Below are positions 40,409 to 50,329 of a stretch of DNA of 64,000 nucleotides, piece by piece (positions within the stretch are counted from its first letter, which is position 1; every line of letters starts with the position of its first letter). The stretch comes from Neorhizobium sp. NCHU2750 (lineage in GTDB: Bacteria; Pseudomonadota; Alphaproteobacteria; Rhizobiales; Rhizobiaceae): the NCBI RefSeq assembly GCF_003597675.1, contig NZ_CP030827.1, forward strand, positions 3,903,501 to 3,967,500, written 5' to 3'. The notes under the pieces are model-generated. The model saw nothing but the letters and a program-made list of their open reading frames with translations. It was not told where the DNA came from and made no database searches. Position numbers and translations under genes: made by a program.

Positions 40409-42207
40409 GGAGCGTTGCCTGCGGGCAGCGAGAGCGTGAAGCGTGCGCCGATCAGTTCCTGCGACTTGCCATGCAGGTTTTCAGCCCTGAGGCTGCCGCC
40501 ATGGGCCTCGGCGATCTGCCGGCTGATCGACAGGCCGAGACCGGAATTCTGCCCGAAGCTCTCGCCGTCCGGCCTGTCCGTATAGAACCGCTCGAAGATC
40601 CGGTCGATATTTTCAGCCTGGATGCCCGGACCGTTGTCATCGACGGTGATCACTACTTTGTCCTTGGCCCGGACGAGACGGATCGACAGCCTGCCGCCTT
40701 TTTCGGGAACGAAGGAGCGGGCATTCTCGATCAGGTTCGTGATTATCTGCCCGAGACGCAGATCGTGCCCGTTGACCATGTAGATATTGCGGTCGCCCGT
40801 CTTGTGTTCGCCCGCCTTGTGCTCGATCGAAAGGTCGATTTCCACCGGTTTGCGCCCGGTTCTGATTTGCTTGGAAATGTCGACGAGGTTCGACAGCAGC
40901 GTCTCCATGTCGACGGGCGACGAATCCGTGCGGGCGAGTTCCGCATCCAGCCGCGACGCATCGGAAATGTCGCTGATCAGCCGGTCGAGACGTCTTACGT
41001 CATGAAAGATGATATCCGTCAGCCGCTGTTTCGATTCATCCGACTTGGCAAGCGGCAGCGTCTCGACCGCACTTCTGAGCGACGTCAGCGGGTTCTTCAG
41101 CTCATGGCTGACATCCGCAGCGAAACTCTCGATTGCGTCGATGCGGTCGTAAAGCGCGTTGGTCATGTCGCGCACCGCAATGGAAAGGTTGCCGATCTCA
41201 TCCTGTCGGTAGGAGAAGTCGGGGATTTCCTCGCGCTGCTTGGCGCCCCTCCGCACCCGGATCGCCGCTGCCGAAAGCCGGCGCAGCGGATTGGCGATCG
41301 TCGACGACAGAAGCAGCGACAGCACCACATTGACCAGTGTCGCGACGCCGAACACGCGCATGATCGCCAGGCGCTCGGCATGCACGATCTTGTCGATGTC
41401 GCCGGCTTGGGTGGAGAGCAGAAGCACGCCGAGAACGGCGCGAAAACGCTGGACCGGGACCGCGACGGAAACGATGAGTTCCCCCCGCTCGGTAATGCGC
41501 ACCAGCGCGCCGCGCACGCCGGTCAATGCGTTCATCACTTCCGGATAGATCGATCCGTCGCCGCCCGGTGCTTCCTTGTAGATCGGCAGGTTGCCCGGCT
41601 GCAGCAGCCGGTTGAACATGCCCGACATCCATTCGCTCCAGGTCTGCGTCTCGTTTTCCACCGGCGGCAGGTCGTAGCGGAGAACCTGACCGCGGGAATA
41701 GAGATGGCGCGAATCGAGCAGCAGATTGGCATCGGCATCAAAAAGCCGTGCGCGCGTCCGTGTCGGTGAAATCAGCCGGCGCAGCACCGGCGCAACCCGC
41801 TCCGGATCGATCGGGAAATCGAGGTCCTCGTCGTTCGGCACCGGCGTGATGCTTTGCCCGGCCTGCAGTTCGAGAAGCTTTTCCGGGTCGATGGTGATCG
41901 AGTTTGTATCGACCGAGGCGGAAGCGGAAATCGCCGCCGCGATGATTTCGCCCTGCGTCAGCAGGCTTTCGACGCGGGCATCGATCAGGCCTTCGCGGAA
42001 CTGGTTGAGATAGAGGATGCCCGCCACCAGCACCACGGTTGCCGCGATGTTGAAGAACAGGATGCGCCGGGTGAGGCTCGAAAATACCGCGTGGCCGAAC
42101 AGGCGCCGGATGATGGTGAAGACATGCGGCAGGTGTCGGCGAGCGCTGCGCTTCGCCGGTCCCGATTCCGTTGGCTGGTTTTCGAGCAGTCTGTCTGCCA
42201 CGTTCAA
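40405..42207 (-). CDS. chvG: Two-component sensor histidine kinase ChvG (ExoS)
   Basis: ChvG with ChvI controls acid, envelope-stress, exopolysaccharide and virulence responses in rhizobia and Agrobacterium. The 600-residue protein has two membrane segments (about 45-68 and 265-295) flanking a periplasmic domain, a HAMP region, the H-box SFAADVSHELKNPLTSL, and the ATPase domain with NLIENARSF, DNGPGIQ and NSGLGLSIS. The last four bases overlap hprK. chvI lies 68 bases upstream in the transcription direction. Confidence 0.95.
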   Translation of the reverse strand: MNVADRLLENQPTESGPAKRSARRHLPHVFTIIRRLFGHAVFSSLTRRILFFNIAATVVLVAGILYLNQFREGLIDARVESLLTQGEIIAAAISASASVDTNSITIDPEKLLELQAGQSITPVPNDEDLDFPIDPERVAPVLRRLISPTRTRARLFDADANLLLDSRHLYSRGQVLRYDLPPVENETQTWSEWMSGMFNRLLQPGNLPIYKEAPGGDGSIYPEVMNALTGVRGALVRITERGELIVSVAVPVQRFRAVLGVLLLSTQAGDIDKIVHAERLAIMRVFGVATLVNVVLSLLLSSTIANPLRRLSAAAIRVRRGAKQREEIPDFSYRQDEIGNLSIAVRDMTNALYDRIDAIESFAADVSHELKNPLTSLRSAVETLPLAKSDESKQRLTDIIFHDVRRLDRLISDISDASRLDAELARTDSSPVDMETLLSNLVDISKQIRTGRKPVEIDLSIEHKAGEHKTGDRNIYMVNGHDLRLGQIITNLIENARSFVPEKGGRLSIRLVRAKDKVVITVDDNGPGIQAENIDRIFERFYTDRPDGESFGQNSGLGLSISRQIAEAHGGSLRAENLHGKSQELIGARFTLSLPAGNAP

Positions 42208-42275
42208 TCCTTCTACCGGGCCAGTCTATCGCCGACCCGGTCGTGGCTTCAAGTTAACCTGTTGTAACCCTTCGC

Positions 42276-42995
42276 TCAGGCTGCTTCGCGGAAGCGATAG
42301 CCGACGCCATAGAGCGTTTCGATCATGTCGAAATCGGTGTCAACCATCTTGAACTTCTTGCGAAGCCGCTTGATGTGGCTGTCGATCGTGCGGTCGTCGA
42401 CATAGACCTGCTCGTCATAGGCGGCATCCATCAGCGCGTCGCGGCTCTTCACGACGCCCGGCCGCTGCGCCAGCGAATGGAGGATGAGGAATTCGGTCAC
42501 CGTCAGAGTAACGGGCTCGCCCTTCCAGGTGCAGGTATGGCGTTCCTGGTCCATCAGAAGCTGCCCACGCTCCAGGGTACGGGCTGCCTGCTGGTCAGGT
42601 GTCGGCTTGGCGCCCGGCACCTGGAGGTCCCGTGTGCCGGCGCGGCGAAGGATAGCCTTGACCCGCTCCACCAGCAGGCGCTGCGAGAACGGCTTGGTGA
42701 TGAAGTCGTCGGCGCCCATCTTAAGGCCGAACAGTTCGTCGATCTCCTCGTCCTTGGAGGTGAGGAAAATCACCGGAAGGTCGGATTTCTGCCTCAGCCG
42801 GCGCAACAGTTCCATACCGTCCATGCGCGGCATCTTGATGTCGAAAATGGCCAGTTGAGGCGGCCGGGCCACCAGTCCGTCCAGTGCCGAAGCGCCGTCC
42901 GTATAGGTTTCGACCTTGTAGCCCTCCGCCTCGAGCGCGATCGACACCGAGGTCAAGATGTTCCGGTCGTCGTCTACGAGCGCGATTGTTTGCAT
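42276..42995 (-). CDS. chvI: Two-component response regulator ChvI
   Basis: ChvI is the OmpR-type regulator phosphorylated by ChvG. The 239-residue protein has a receiver domain with LVDDDR and the phospho-acceptor Asp52 in [14 protein letters not shown], and a winged-helix DNA-binding domain with [22 protein letters not shown] and [11 protein letters not shown]. The ATG at 42995 gives the canonical [10 protein letters not shown] start; in-frame codons further upstream up to 43094 would extend the N-terminus without family support. It is divergent from pckA. Confidence 0.96.
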   Translation of the reverse strand: MQTIALVDDDRNILTSVSIALEAEGYKVETYTDGASALDGLVARPPQLAIFDIKMPRMDGMELLRRLRQKSDLPVIFLTSKDEEIDELFGLKMGADDFITKPFSQRLLVERVKAILRRAGTRDLQVPGAKPTPDQQAARTLERGQLLMDQERHTCTWKGEPVTLTVTEFLILHSLAQRPGVVKSRDALMDAAYDEQVYVDDRTIDSHIKRLRKKFKMVDTDFDMIETLYGVGYRFREAA

Positions 42996-43346
42996 ACCGT
43001 CCGTCTCCATTGCCATTTCGTGCGCATCTCCTGGAATGACTTCTGCCAATTCCCAGCCCTCGCCATGCGCTTCATGAGGAGAAAGGTGGAACAAATTGTG
43101 GCAAAGTTAAAGGGGCGGCGGGTGACCTATCGTCATGAACGGGCATTTCCAGGCCGTGAAACTGCCCTTTATCAAGCGCATTAAAACGCTCCATAAACCG
43201 ATTTAAACAGAAATAGATTTCTTTAAATCGATTAATTTATTGATATCGTTGATCTATTTTCAAATGGCGGCTTGCTGTTTTAAAAAACAGTCACTAGCTT
43301 CCCCGCCATCGGCCAATCGTATCAAGTTAGACGGAGGTAGGCGCGT
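42996..43346. promoter_or_regulatory. Divergent chvI/pckA control region
   Basis: 351 bases without a gene. The pckA side (43190-43260) is very AT-rich. An inverted repeat, CGATTTAAA (43199-43207) with TTTAAATCG (43222-43230), surrounds a 14-base spacer, and a second palindromic core, AATCGATT, occupies 43226-43233. A LacI-family regulator, PckR, is known to act on pckA in Sinorhizobium; linking it to the CG-centred site here is inference. Confidence 0.5.
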
Positions 43347-44957
43347 ATGGAGCAGCTTGGACTTTACAATCCGGCAAACGGACTGGCGGCGATCGGCCTG
43401 GATCAGGTTTCCCGGGTCAGCTACAACCTCTCCGAGGTCGAGCTTTACGAAGAGGCAATTCGTCGGGGCGAGGCGGATCTGACGGCCGACGGCGCGCTGC
43501 GCGCGGTCACCGGCCAGCATACCGGCCGGTCGCCGAAGGATAAGTTCGTCGTGCGCGACGCTGCCACCGAAGACAAGATCTGGTGGGATAACAACAAGCC
43601 CATGTCGCCGGAACATTTCGCGCTGCTGAAGGCCGACATGCTGGCCCATGCCGCGGGCAGGGAGCTTTACGTGCAGGATCTCGTCGGCGGAGCCGATGAA
43701 GCCAACGCCCTGCCGACCCGCGTCATTACCGAATATGCCTGGCATGCCCTGTTCATCCGCAATCTCCTGATCCGGCCGAAGCGCGACACGCTATCGACCT
43801 TCCAGCAGAAGCTCACGATCATCAACTTGCCGAGCTTCAAAGCCGATCCCGAGCGCCATGGTTGCCGGACCGAAACCGTCATCGCCTGCGATCTCGAAGC
43901 CGGCCTCGTGCTGATCGGCGGCACTTCCTATGCCGGCGAGAACAAGAAGTCGGTCTTCACCGCCCTCAACTATCTTCTGCCCGCCAAGGGCGTCATGCCG
44001 ATGCATTGCTCGGCAAATGTCGGCAAGGATGGCGATACCGCCGTCTTCTTCGGCCTGTCCGGCACCGGCAAGACGACGCTATCGGCCGACCCGGCTCGTA
44101 CCCTTATCGGCGATGACGAGCATGGCTGGGGCGAAACCGGTGTCTTCAACTTCGAAGGTGGCTGCTATGCCAAGGCGATCAAGCTCTCGGCCGAAGCCGA
44201 GCCGGAAATCTATGCCGCGACCCGTCGTTTCGGCACGGTCTTGGAAAACGTCGTGCTCGACGAAAACCGCGTGCCGGATTTCGACGACAACTCGCTGACG
44301 GAAAACACCCGCAGCGCCTACCCGCTGCATTTCATCCCGAACGCATCGGAAACCGGTCTCGCACCGCACCCGAAGACGATCATCATGCTGACTGCGGATG
44401 CTTTCGGCGTCATGCCGCCGATCGCCAAGCTGACGCCGGAACAGGCGATGTACCACTTCCTCTCCGGCTACACCGCCAAGGTTGCCGGCACCGAAAAGGG
44501 CGTGACGGAGCCGGAAGCCACCTTCTCCACCTGCTTCGGCGCCCCCTTCATGCCGCGCCATCCGGCCGAATACGGCAACCTGCTGAAGGACCTGATCGCC
44601 AGGCACGGCGTCGATTGCTGGCTGGTCAATACCGGCTGGACCGGCGGCGCCTATGGCACCGGCCGCCGCATGCCGATCAAGGCCACCCGTGCCCTGCTGA
44701 CCTCTGCCTTGAACGGCAGCCTGAAGAATGCCGAGTTCCGCACCGATGCCAATTTCGGCTTCGCGGTTCCGGTCTCTGTTGACGGTGTCGAAACCGCGAT
44801 CCTCGATCCGCGTTCGACCTGGGCCGATGGTCTGGCCTACGATAACCAGGCCGCCAAGCTCGTTTCGATGTTCATCAAGAACTTCGAGAAGTTCGAGGCC
44901 CATGTCGACAGCAAGGTGAAGGACGCTGCGCCTGGATTGCTGATCGCGGCTGAATAA
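43347..44957 (+). CDS. pckA: Phosphoenolpyruvate carboxykinase (ATP)
   Basis: PckA converts oxaloacetate to PEP with ATP, the first gluconeogenic step, essential for growth on dicarboxylates such as succinate and malate. The 536-residue protein has [13 protein letters not shown] near the start, the kinase loop [16 protein letters not shown], the metal-binding DDEHGWG and the C-terminal [15 protein letters not shown]. The ATG at 43347 follows GGAGGTAGG. It is divergent from chvI, a conserved rhizobial arrangement, and is followed by a terminator at 44984-45020. Confidence 0.98.
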   Translation: MEQLGLYNPANGLAAIGLDQVSRVSYNLSEVELYEEAIRRGEADLTADGALRAVTGQHTGRSPKDKFVVRDAATEDKIWWDNNKPMSPEHFALLKADMLAHAAGRELYVQDLVGGADEANALPTRVITEYAWHALFIRNLLIRPKRDTLSTFQQKLTIINLPSFKADPERHGCRTETVIACDLEAGLVLIGGTSYAGENKKSVFTALNYLLPAKGVMPMHCSANVGKDGDTAVFFGLSGTGKTTLSADPARTLIGDDEHGWGETGVFNFEGGCYAKAIKLSAEAEPEIYAATRRFGTVLENVVLDENRVPDFDDNSLTENTRSAYPLHFIPNASETGLAPHPKTIIMLTADAFGVMPPIAKLTPEQAMYHFLSGYTAKVAGTEKGVTEPEATFSTCFGAPFMPRHPAEYGNLLKDLIARHGVDCWLVNTGWTGGAYGTGRRMPIKATRALLTSALNGSLKNAEFRTDANFGFAVPVSVDGVETAILDPRSTWADGLAYDNQAAKLVSMFIKNFEKFEAHVDSKVKDAAPGLLIAAE

Positions 44958-44969
44958 CCGCAAAACGTG

Positions 44970-44985
44970 TGATTCACGTGGAACC
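44970..44985. promoter_or_regulatory. parS-like site, 13/16
   Basis: TGATTCACGTGGAACC matches the parS consensus in 13 of 16 positions and shares TGATTCACGTG with the better site at 29983-29998. It is intergenic, just after pckA, and overlaps the first base or two of the terminator stem. Confidence 0.45.
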
Positions 44986-45020
44986 ATCGGTCGGGACACC
45001 CTGACCGGTGGTTTTCTTTT
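44984..45020 (+). terminator. Intrinsic terminator of pckA
   Basis: Arms CCATCGGTC (44984-44992) and GACCGGTGG (45003-45011), with one G:T pair, are followed by TTTTCTTTT. It begins 26 bases after the pckA stop. Confidence 0.85.
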
Positions 45021-45112
45021 GTCCGGCTTTGTGGGAAAGATGCCCGCCAGTCGCCAGCGCGCTATGCGTCCGTTCGGACGCACGAAGCACGATGCTGCAG
45101 AACCAGAGACCA

Positions 45113-45547
45113 ATGGCCAGCAACCCGCTCATCATCAACAGCCGCATCACCATCGCTGCATGGGAACTGACCGAGCAGTTCGTGCTGGCGGGCGGCCCTG
45201 GCGGCCAAAACGTCAACAAGGTCTCGACTGCCGTCCAGCTGTTCTTCGACCTCGCAAACTCTCCCTCGCTGCCCGAGCGCGTCAAGGCAAATGCCTTGAA
45301 GCTTGCCGGAAAACGGGTGTCGAAGGAGGGCGTGCTGATGATAGAGGCCAGCCGCTCCCGCAGCCAGGAGCGCAATCGCGAGGAAGCGCGCGAAAAGCTG
45401 AAGGAACTGATCCTCGAAGCTGCCAAGCCGCCGCCGCCGGTTCGCAAGGCAACCAAGCCGACCAAGGGCTCGGTGGAGCGGCGTCTGAAGGCGAAATCCG
45501 GCCGCTCCGACGTCAAGAAGATGCGCGGCAAGCCGACTGGCGATTGA
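45113..45547 (+). CDS. arfB: Alternative ribosome-rescue factor ArfB (YaeJ-type peptidyl-tRNA hydrolase)
   Basis: ArfB frees ribosomes stalled on truncated mRNAs. The 144-residue protein has the release-factor GGQ motif in LAGGPGGQNVNKVSTAVQL (about residues 25-43) and a basic Lys/Arg-rich tail from about 105 that probes the empty mRNA channel. I chose the ATG at 45113 (MASNPLIINSRI); an in-frame ATG at 45092 is possible. alkB follows 30 bases later. Confidence 0.93.
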   Translation: MASNPLIINSRITIAAWELTEQFVLAGGPGGQNVNKVSTAVQLFFDLANSPSLPERVKANALKLAGKRVSKEGVLMIEASRSRSQERNREEAREKLKELILEAAKPPPPVRKATKPTKGSVERRLKAKSGRSDVKKMRGKPTGD

Positions 45548-45577
45548 GTTCGCCGGCGAGGGAACGGGGGTAGAGTT

Positions 45578-46186
45578 ATGGCAGCCTTGCCGAATGGGAT
45601 CCGCCACCTGCCATCCTATCTGGACCGGCCGGCGCAGGAACGTCTGGTGGAAGCGATCCGAAAGGTCGTGTCTGAGGCGCCGCTTTACGTTCCCGCCATG
45701 CCCGGCACCGGCAAGCCGATGTCTGTCAGGATGACCAACTGCGGGTCGCTGGGATGGGTCACCGACAAGCAGCGCGGTTACCGCTATCAGCCGACGCACC
45801 CGGTGACCGGTAAGCCATGGCCCGCCATTCCGGCGCAACTGATCGAACTATGGGAAAGTCTGGCCGGCTATCCGAAGGAGCCGCAAGCCTGCCTGGTGAA
45901 TTTCTATTCCGACGACGCAAGGATGGGCCTGCATCAGGACAGGGACGAGCAGGACCTTGCCGCCCCCGTCCTCTCCATCTCTCTCGGCAACACCTGCCTC
46001 TTCCGCGTCGGCGGCCTCGATCGCATGGACAGGACAGGCTCCTTCAAGCTGCAGAGCGGCGATATCGTGCTGCTTGGCGGTCAGGGAAGGCTCGCCTTCC
46101 ACGGCGTCGACAAGATCTATCCCGCCACCTCCACGCTCCTGAAGAATGGCGGCCGGATCAATCTGACGTTAAGACGGGTCACTTAA
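45578..46186 (+). CDS. alkB: AlkB-type alpha-ketoglutarate-dependent DNA repair dioxygenase
   Basis: AlkB repairs 1-methyladenine and 3-methylcytosine by oxidative demethylation with Fe(II) and 2-oxoglutarate. The 202-residue protein has VNFYSDDARMGLHQDRDE (HxD iron ligands), VLSISLGNTCLFRVGG, and the C-terminal LAFHGVDKIYPAT (second iron His) with the 2-oxoglutarate Arg in GGRINLTLRRV. It shares a strand and probably a transcript with arfB, and converges on coaA with only 15 bases between the stops. Confidence 0.95.
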   Translation: MAALPNGIRHLPSYLDRPAQERLVEAIRKVVSEAPLYVPAMPGTGKPMSVRMTNCGSLGWVTDKQRGYRYQPTHPVTGKPWPAIPAQLIELWESLAGYPKEPQACLVNFYSDDARMGLHQDRDEQDLAAPVLSISLGNTCLFRVGGLDRMDRTGSFKLQSGDIVLLGGQGRLAFHGVDKIYPATSTLLKNGGRINLTLRRVT

Positions 46187-46201
46187 GCCCGCCAAATCCC
46201 C

Positions 46202-47191
46202 TCAAAGCTTCCTCAGCGAAACCGTCTCGATGAAGTGATTGCGGCCCTTGCCGAGGATGATGTCGGCGCGGGGGCGGGTGGGCAGGATGTTTTGCCGCAG
46301 GTTCTTCAGGTTGATGTTTTCCCAAAGCCCTTCGGCAACCGCCCGTGCTGCCTCCTCGTCGATCGCGGCATATTTCTTGAAGAAGGATGTCGGGTCGCGG
46401 AAGGCGGTTTCGCGCAGCTTCATGAAGCGCTGCACATACCAGTGATGGATATGCTCCTCGGCGGCATCGATATAGATCGAGAAGTCGAAGAAGTCCGAAA
46501 CGATCGGTACGATCTTTCCATCCGCCGGCAATGCCCGCGATTGCAGCACATTGATGCCTTCGAAGATCAGGATATCCGGGCGGTCGACCAGCGTATAGTC
46601 ATCGGGCAGCACGTCATAGGTCAGGTGCGAGTAGCGCGGCGCCTTCACATTCGGCTCGCCGGCCTTGATCGCCGAGAGGAAGCGCAGGATCTGGCCGATA
46701 TCGTAGCTTTCCGGAAAGCCCTTGCGTTGCATCATATCTTCGCGCTGAAGCACGGCATTGGGATAGAGGAAGCCGTCGGTGGTGATCAGGTCGACCTTGG
46801 GGCTCGAAGGCCAGCGGGCCATCAACTCCTTCAGCACGCGTGCCGTCGTCGATTTGCCCACCGCAACCGATCCGGCAATGCCGATGATGAAGGGCGTTTT
46901 CGAGCCGTCCGGCAGGCTCAGGAACCTGTTGCGCTGGCGGAACAGCCGCTGGGACGCCTCCACATGGGTCGAAAGCAGGCGCGACAGCGACAGGTAGATG
47001 CGCCTGACCTCGTCGAGATTAATCGGATCGTCCAGCGAGCGCAGGCGCGAGATCTCGTCCGCCGTCAGGGTCAGCGGCGTATCGGCCCGAAACCGCGCCC
47101 ACTCATCCGCCGTGAAACGATGATAAGGCGAATAATATCCGGCTATCGGATTTGCTTCCGGCTCTTCGGCGGGCTTCGGTGCGCTGCTCAT
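46202..47191 (-). CDS. coaA: Pantothenate kinase, type I
   Basis: CoaA phosphorylates pantothenate, the committed step of coenzyme A synthesis, and is feedback-inhibited by CoA in E. coli. The 329-residue protein has the P-loop in [19 protein letters not shown], the TTDGFLYPN segment, PESYD and the [12 protein letters not shown] motif, ending in [15 protein letters not shown]. The ATG overlaps the hisE stop by four bases, so this CoA gene is coupled to the histidine operon, a known rhizobial arrangement. Confidence 0.97.
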   Translation of the reverse strand: MSSAPKPAEEPEANPIAGYYSPYHRFTADEWARFRADTPLTLTADEISRLRSLDDPINLDEVRRIYLSLSRLLSTHVEASQRLFRQRNRFLSLPDGSKTPFIIGIAGSVAVGKSTTARVLKELMARWPSSPKVDLITTDGFLYPNAVLQREDMMQRKGFPESYDIGQILRFLSAIKAGEPNVKAPRYSHLTYDVLPDDYTLVDRPDILIFEGINVLQSRALPADGKIVPIVSDFFDFSIYIDAAEEHIHHWYVQRFMKLRETAFRDPTSFFKKYAAIDEEAARAVAEGLWENINLKNLRQNILPTRPRADIILGKGRNHFIETVSLRKL

Positions 47192-47511
47192 GATTTTGGC
47201 CGGCTCGCCTTTTCCTGCAGGCCGGATTGGTTCGTCCTGCGTTGAAGTTCGTCCAGCACATCCTGTAGTGGAATGCTGGCAATATTCAATACGACTAACA
47301 GGTGATAGAGCAGGTCAGCGCTTTCCGACGTCAGCTCTTTTCTGTCCTGCGCCAGGGCTGCGATCACCGTTTCGACGGCTTCCTCGCCAAGTTTCTTGGC
47401 AGCCTTGGTCTGTCCTGCCGCGGCAAGCTTGGCCGTCCAGGATTCGTCGGGCGAGGCCTTTGCACGGGTTGCAACGATCTGCTCCAGATCCTTAAGAGTG
47501 AATTCGCTCAA
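47188..47511 (-). CDS. hisE: Phosphoribosyl-ATP pyrophosphatase
   Basis: HisE hydrolyses phosphoribosyl-ATP to phosphoribosyl-AMP, the second histidine step. The start is a TTG at 47511 preceded by GAGGAGG, giving [13 protein letters not shown] and a 107-residue product, the typical length for stand-alone HisE. Motifs: [15 protein letters not shown] and [16 protein letters not shown], which supply the metal-binding acidic residues. It starts ten bases after hisF and overlaps coaA by ATGA. Confidence 0.94.
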   Translation of the reverse strand: MSEFTLKDLEQIVATRAKASPDESWTAKLAAAGQTKAAKKLGEEAVETVIAALAQDRKELTSESADLLYHLLVVLNIASIPLQDVLDELQRRTNQSGLQEKASRPKS

Positions 47512-47521
47512 CTCGGCCTCC

Positions 47522-48298
47522 TCAGTCCAGCCGCATGGCAATGCCGTGGTCGGCCATATAGCGCTTGGCTTCGCCGACCGTATAGGTGCCGAAATGGAAA
47601 ATCGATGCGGCAAGAACAGCGGTGGCATGTCCCTGCGCAATGCCGGCGACGAGGTCGTCGAGATTGCCGACGCCACCCGAGGCGATGACCGGAACGCGAA
47701 CCATGTCGGCGATCGTGCGCGTCAGTTCCAGGTCGTAGCCGACCTTGGTTCCATCGCGATCCATCGAGGTGACGAGCAGCTCGCCGGCACCGCGGTCCAC
47801 CATCTTGCGGGCAAATTCCACGGCATCGATACCGGTCGGCGTGCGCCCGCCATGGGTGAAGATCTCCCACCGGTTCGCTTCCCCGGCGGCCGACACCTTC
47901 TTGGCGTCGATCGACACGACGATGCACTGGTTGCCGAACTTATCGGCGGCTTCCGCGACGAAATCCGGATTGTTCACCGCCGCCGAGTTGATCGACACCT
48001 TGTCGGCTCCGGCCAGCAGCAGCTTGCGGATATCAGCGACAGCCCGCACGCCGCCACCGACGGTGAGCGGCATGAAGCAATGCTCTGCCGTGCGTGCCAC
48101 GACGTCGAAAATCGTCTCGCGATTGTCGGAAGAGGCGGTGATGTCGAGGAAGCAGAGTTCGTCGGCACCGGCGAGATCATAGGCCTTGGCAGCCTCCACC
48201 GGATCACCGGCATCGATCAGGTCGACGAAATTGACGCCCTTGACGACGCGGCCGTCCTTCACGTCGAGGCAGGGAATGACGCGGGCTTTGAGTGTCAT
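47522..48298 (-). CDS. hisF: Imidazole glycerol phosphate synthase, cyclase subunit
   Basis: HisF takes ammonia from HisH and PRFAR to make IGP and AICAR. The 258-residue barrel has the catalytic Asp in [41 protein letters not shown], and phosphate-binding [13 protein letters not shown]. The ATG at 48298 overlaps the stop of a 36-codon mini-ORF by ATGA. That mini-ORF (48295-48405) repeats the first 14 codons of hisF and separates hisF from hisA. Confidence 0.97.
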   Translation of the reverse strand: MTLKARVIPCLDVKDGRVVKGVNFVDLIDAGDPVEAAKAYDLAGADELCFLDITASSDNRETIFDVVARTAEHCFMPLTVGGGVRAVADIRKLLLAGADKVSINSAAVNNPDFVAEAADKFGNQCIVVSIDAKKVSAAGEANRWEIFTHGGRTPTGIDAVEFARKMVDRGAGELLVTSMDRDGTKVGYDLELTRTIADMVRVPVIASGGVGNLDDLVAGIAQGHATAVLAASIFHFGTYTVGEAKRYMADHGIAMRLD

Positions 48299-48405
48299 CG
48301 GACGGCCGCCTTTCTTGTTTGCGTGTCCTCGCCGCTGCGCGGCTGCGGGCAACGCGGCCAACCCTTCACGTCGAGGCAGGGAATGACACGAGCCTTGAGG
48401 GTCAT
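48295..48405 (-). pseudogene. Duplicated 5' fragment of hisF forming a 36-codon mini-ORF
   Basis: The ATG at 48405 overlaps the hisA stop (ATGA), and the reading frame starts [14 protein letters not shown], the same 14 residues as hisF, then leaves the HisF sequence ([15 protein letters not shown]...) and ends TGA in an ATGA overlap with the true hisF start. The two copies differ at four synonymous third positions (codons 2, 4, 5 and 6) and are identical over codons 7-14. It looks like the original hisA-hisF junction with a second hisF start inserted. Whether it is translated or functional is unknown. Confidence 0.85.
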
Positions 48406-49145
48406 GCTGCACGACCTTTCTGCGCGTTGATCAGCGCCAGTGCCTCGGCAGGGTCGATGCGACCATCGTAAAGTGCCCGACCGGAAATCGCGCCTTCGAG
48501 GCGTGCGGCGTCCGGCTCCAGCATGCGTTTTATGTCATCGAGTGAGGCCAGCCCGCCGGACGCGATGACGGGAATGGAAACCGCATCGGCGAGATCCAGC
48601 GTCGAGGCCCAGTTGATGCCGGCCAGGATGCCGTCACGGTCGATATCCGTATAAATGATTGCCGAAACCCCGGCGCCTTCGAATTTCTTCGCAAGTTCGA
48701 TCACGCCGAGCTCCGAGGCTTCCGCCCAGCCCTCGACCGCCACCTTGCCGCCCTTGGCATCGATGCCGACAGCGACCTTGCCTGGAAATTGCTTGCAGGC
48801 CTCGATGACGAGCGCCGGATCGCGCACGGCGACGGTACCCAGGATGACGCGGGAAAGGCCTCGGCTGAGCCAGCTGTCGATATGCTCCAGCGTGCGGATG
48901 CCGCCGCCGAGCTGAACCGGGTTCTTCGTGGCCTTCAGGATCGCGTCGACCGCATCGCCATTGACGCTCTCGCCGGCGAATGCACCGTTGAGGTCGACCA
49001 CATGCAGCCATTCGAAGCCCTGGTCCTCGAAGGCTTTCGCCTGCGCGGCCGGGTCCGGATTGTAGACTGTGGCCTGCTCCATGTCGCCGAGCTTGAGGCG
49101 CACGCACTGGCCGTCTTTCAGATCGATAGCCGGAAAAAGGATCAT
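48402..49145 (-). CDS. hisA: Phosphoribosylformimino-5-aminoimidazole carboxamide ribotide isomerase
   Basis: HisA isomerises ProFAR to PRFAR. The 247-residue barrel has the catalytic Asp in [16 protein letters not shown], the QLGGGIRT strand, [12 protein letters not shown] and [13 protein letters not shown]. The ATG at 49145 gives the canonical [12 protein letters not shown] start. It is 29 bases after hisH, and its stop overlaps the hisF-derived mini-ORF by ATGA. Confidence 0.97.
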   Translation of the reverse strand: MILFPAIDLKDGQCVRLKLGDMEQATVYNPDPAAQAKAFEDQGFEWLHVVDLNGAFAGESVNGDAVDAILKATKNPVQLGGGIRTLEHIDSWLSRGLSRVILGTVAVRDPALVIEACKQFPGKVAVGIDAKGGKVAVEGWAEASELGVIELAKKFEGAGVSAIIYTDIDRDGILAGINWASTLDLADAVSIPVIASGGLASLDDIKRMLEPDAARLEGAISGRALYDGRIDPAEALALINAQKGRAA

Positions 49146-49174
49146 TCTTTCTAGTCCTGTCGAGAGCGCGAGCC

Positions 49175-49825
49175 TTAGGGCTTCCAACGCAGAAAATTGG
49201 AAATCAGAGCCAGGCCGAGCTTCTGGCTCTTTTCCGGATGGAACTGCGAGCCCGCCATGTTGTCGCGTCCGACAAAGGCCGTCATTGCGCCGCCGTAATC
49301 GGTCGTGGCGATCACCTCGGCCGGATTTTCTGCGGCAAGATGGTAGGAATGGACGAAATAGGCATGCAGCCCGTCCGGTCCGGTGGGAATGCCGTCAAAC
49401 AACGGGTGAGGGGTGCTGAGCGTCAGCGTGTTCCAGCCGATCTGCGGGATCTTAAGTTCCGGGTCCGACGGCGTCATTTCCTTCACGTCGCCTTGGATCC
49501 AGCCGAAACCGTCCGTCACCGTCTTCTCGAGCCCGTGCGAGGACATCAGCTGCATGCCGACGCAGATGCCGAGAAAGGGACGCGCCTTGTTTTCGACGGT
49601 CTCGACCAGCGCCTCATGCATGCCGGAAACGGCATCGAGACCAGCCCGGCAATCGGCATAGGCGCCGACGCCCGGCAGCACGACGCGGTCAGCCGCGGCA
49701 ACCACCTCCGGTCTGTCGGTAAGCTCGATGGAGGCTTCGATGCCGGCCTCACGTGCCGCCCGTTCGAAAGCCTTGGTGGCCGAGCGCAGATTGCCCGAGC
49801 CGTAGTCGATGATTGCGACGCGCAT
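49175..49825 (-). CDS. hisH: Imidazole glycerol phosphate synthase, glutamine amidotransferase subunit
   Basis: HisH hydrolyses glutamine and channels ammonia to HisF. The 216-residue class I amidotransferase has the nucleophile Cys in [20 protein letters not shown], and the catalytic His/Glu in [13 protein letters not shown]. The ATG at 49825 gives [13 protein letters not shown]; it overlaps the DUF2628 gene stop by one base (TGATG). Confidence 0.97.
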   Translation of the reverse strand: MRVAIIDYGSGNLRSATKAFERAAREAGIEASIELTDRPEVVAAADRVVLPGVGAYADCRAGLDAVSGMHEALVETVENKARPFLGICVGMQLMSSHGLEKTVTDGFGWIQGDVKEMTPSDPELKIPQIGWNTLTLSTPHPLFDGIPTGPDGLHAYFVHSYHLAAENPAEVIATTDYGGAMTAFVGRDNMAGSQFHPEKSQKLGLALISNFLRWKP

Positions 49826-50310
49826 CAGCGTCCTCCGTGATCGAAAAGTCCGAGAGCCGGACCCTGCCAACCGGTCGCGGCCGGCGGCTGTGTTGTGTTT
49901 TTCGCCCAGTCGGCCGGGGATGGCAGCGGCGAGGCGGTCGGCTCGGGCAGGCTGGAGAAATAGATTTCCTCGGCCGTCTGCCGGTCGACGGTGGTGATGA
50001 TGTCCTCGAGTGTCCAGCCGCGGCGAATGAGGGAGTTGCCGTAATGGTTGCGGCCTTCGAGTGCAACAAGAAGACTGGTTGCGATGCCGAGCAGCGTTCC
50101 TGCCAGCCACAGGCCGGATATGCCGAGCAGCACGCCGCTCGCCGCCTGCAGCAGGAAGATCACGAGGCCGGCCACCCACAGCCGATGCCAGATCAACCAG
50201 ATCCATGGAAACAGAAGGGCAGTCCACGAAAACCCGTCGGGCAGGATGAGCGTGGATCGGTGGTCCTTTTCGGCTCCACCCGGCGGTATCAGAACGAGAT
50301 AGCTTCTCAA
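49825..50310 (-). CDS. DUF2628 membrane protein
   Basis: A 161-residue protein of unknown function, of a family often found inside rhizobial his operons. It starts at a TTG (50310) preceded by GGGAG; no in-frame ATG is available outside hisB. It has hydrophobic segments at about 25-90 ([47 protein letters not shown] is the region, given by position), then the motif [25 protein letters not shown], and a Pro-rich tail. It is co-transcribed between hisB and hisH; its role in histidine synthesis, if any, is unknown. Confidence 0.85.
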   Translation of the reverse strand: MRSYLVLIPPGGAEKDHRSTLILPDGFSWTALLFPWIWLIWHRLWVAGLVIFLLQAASGVLLGISGLWLAGTLLGIATSLLVALEGRNHYGNSLIRRGWTLEDIITTVDRQTAEEIYFSSLPEPTASPLPSPADWAKNTTQPPAATGWQGPALGLFDHGGR

Positions 50311-50329
50311 GGATGATCTCCCGGAAGCG

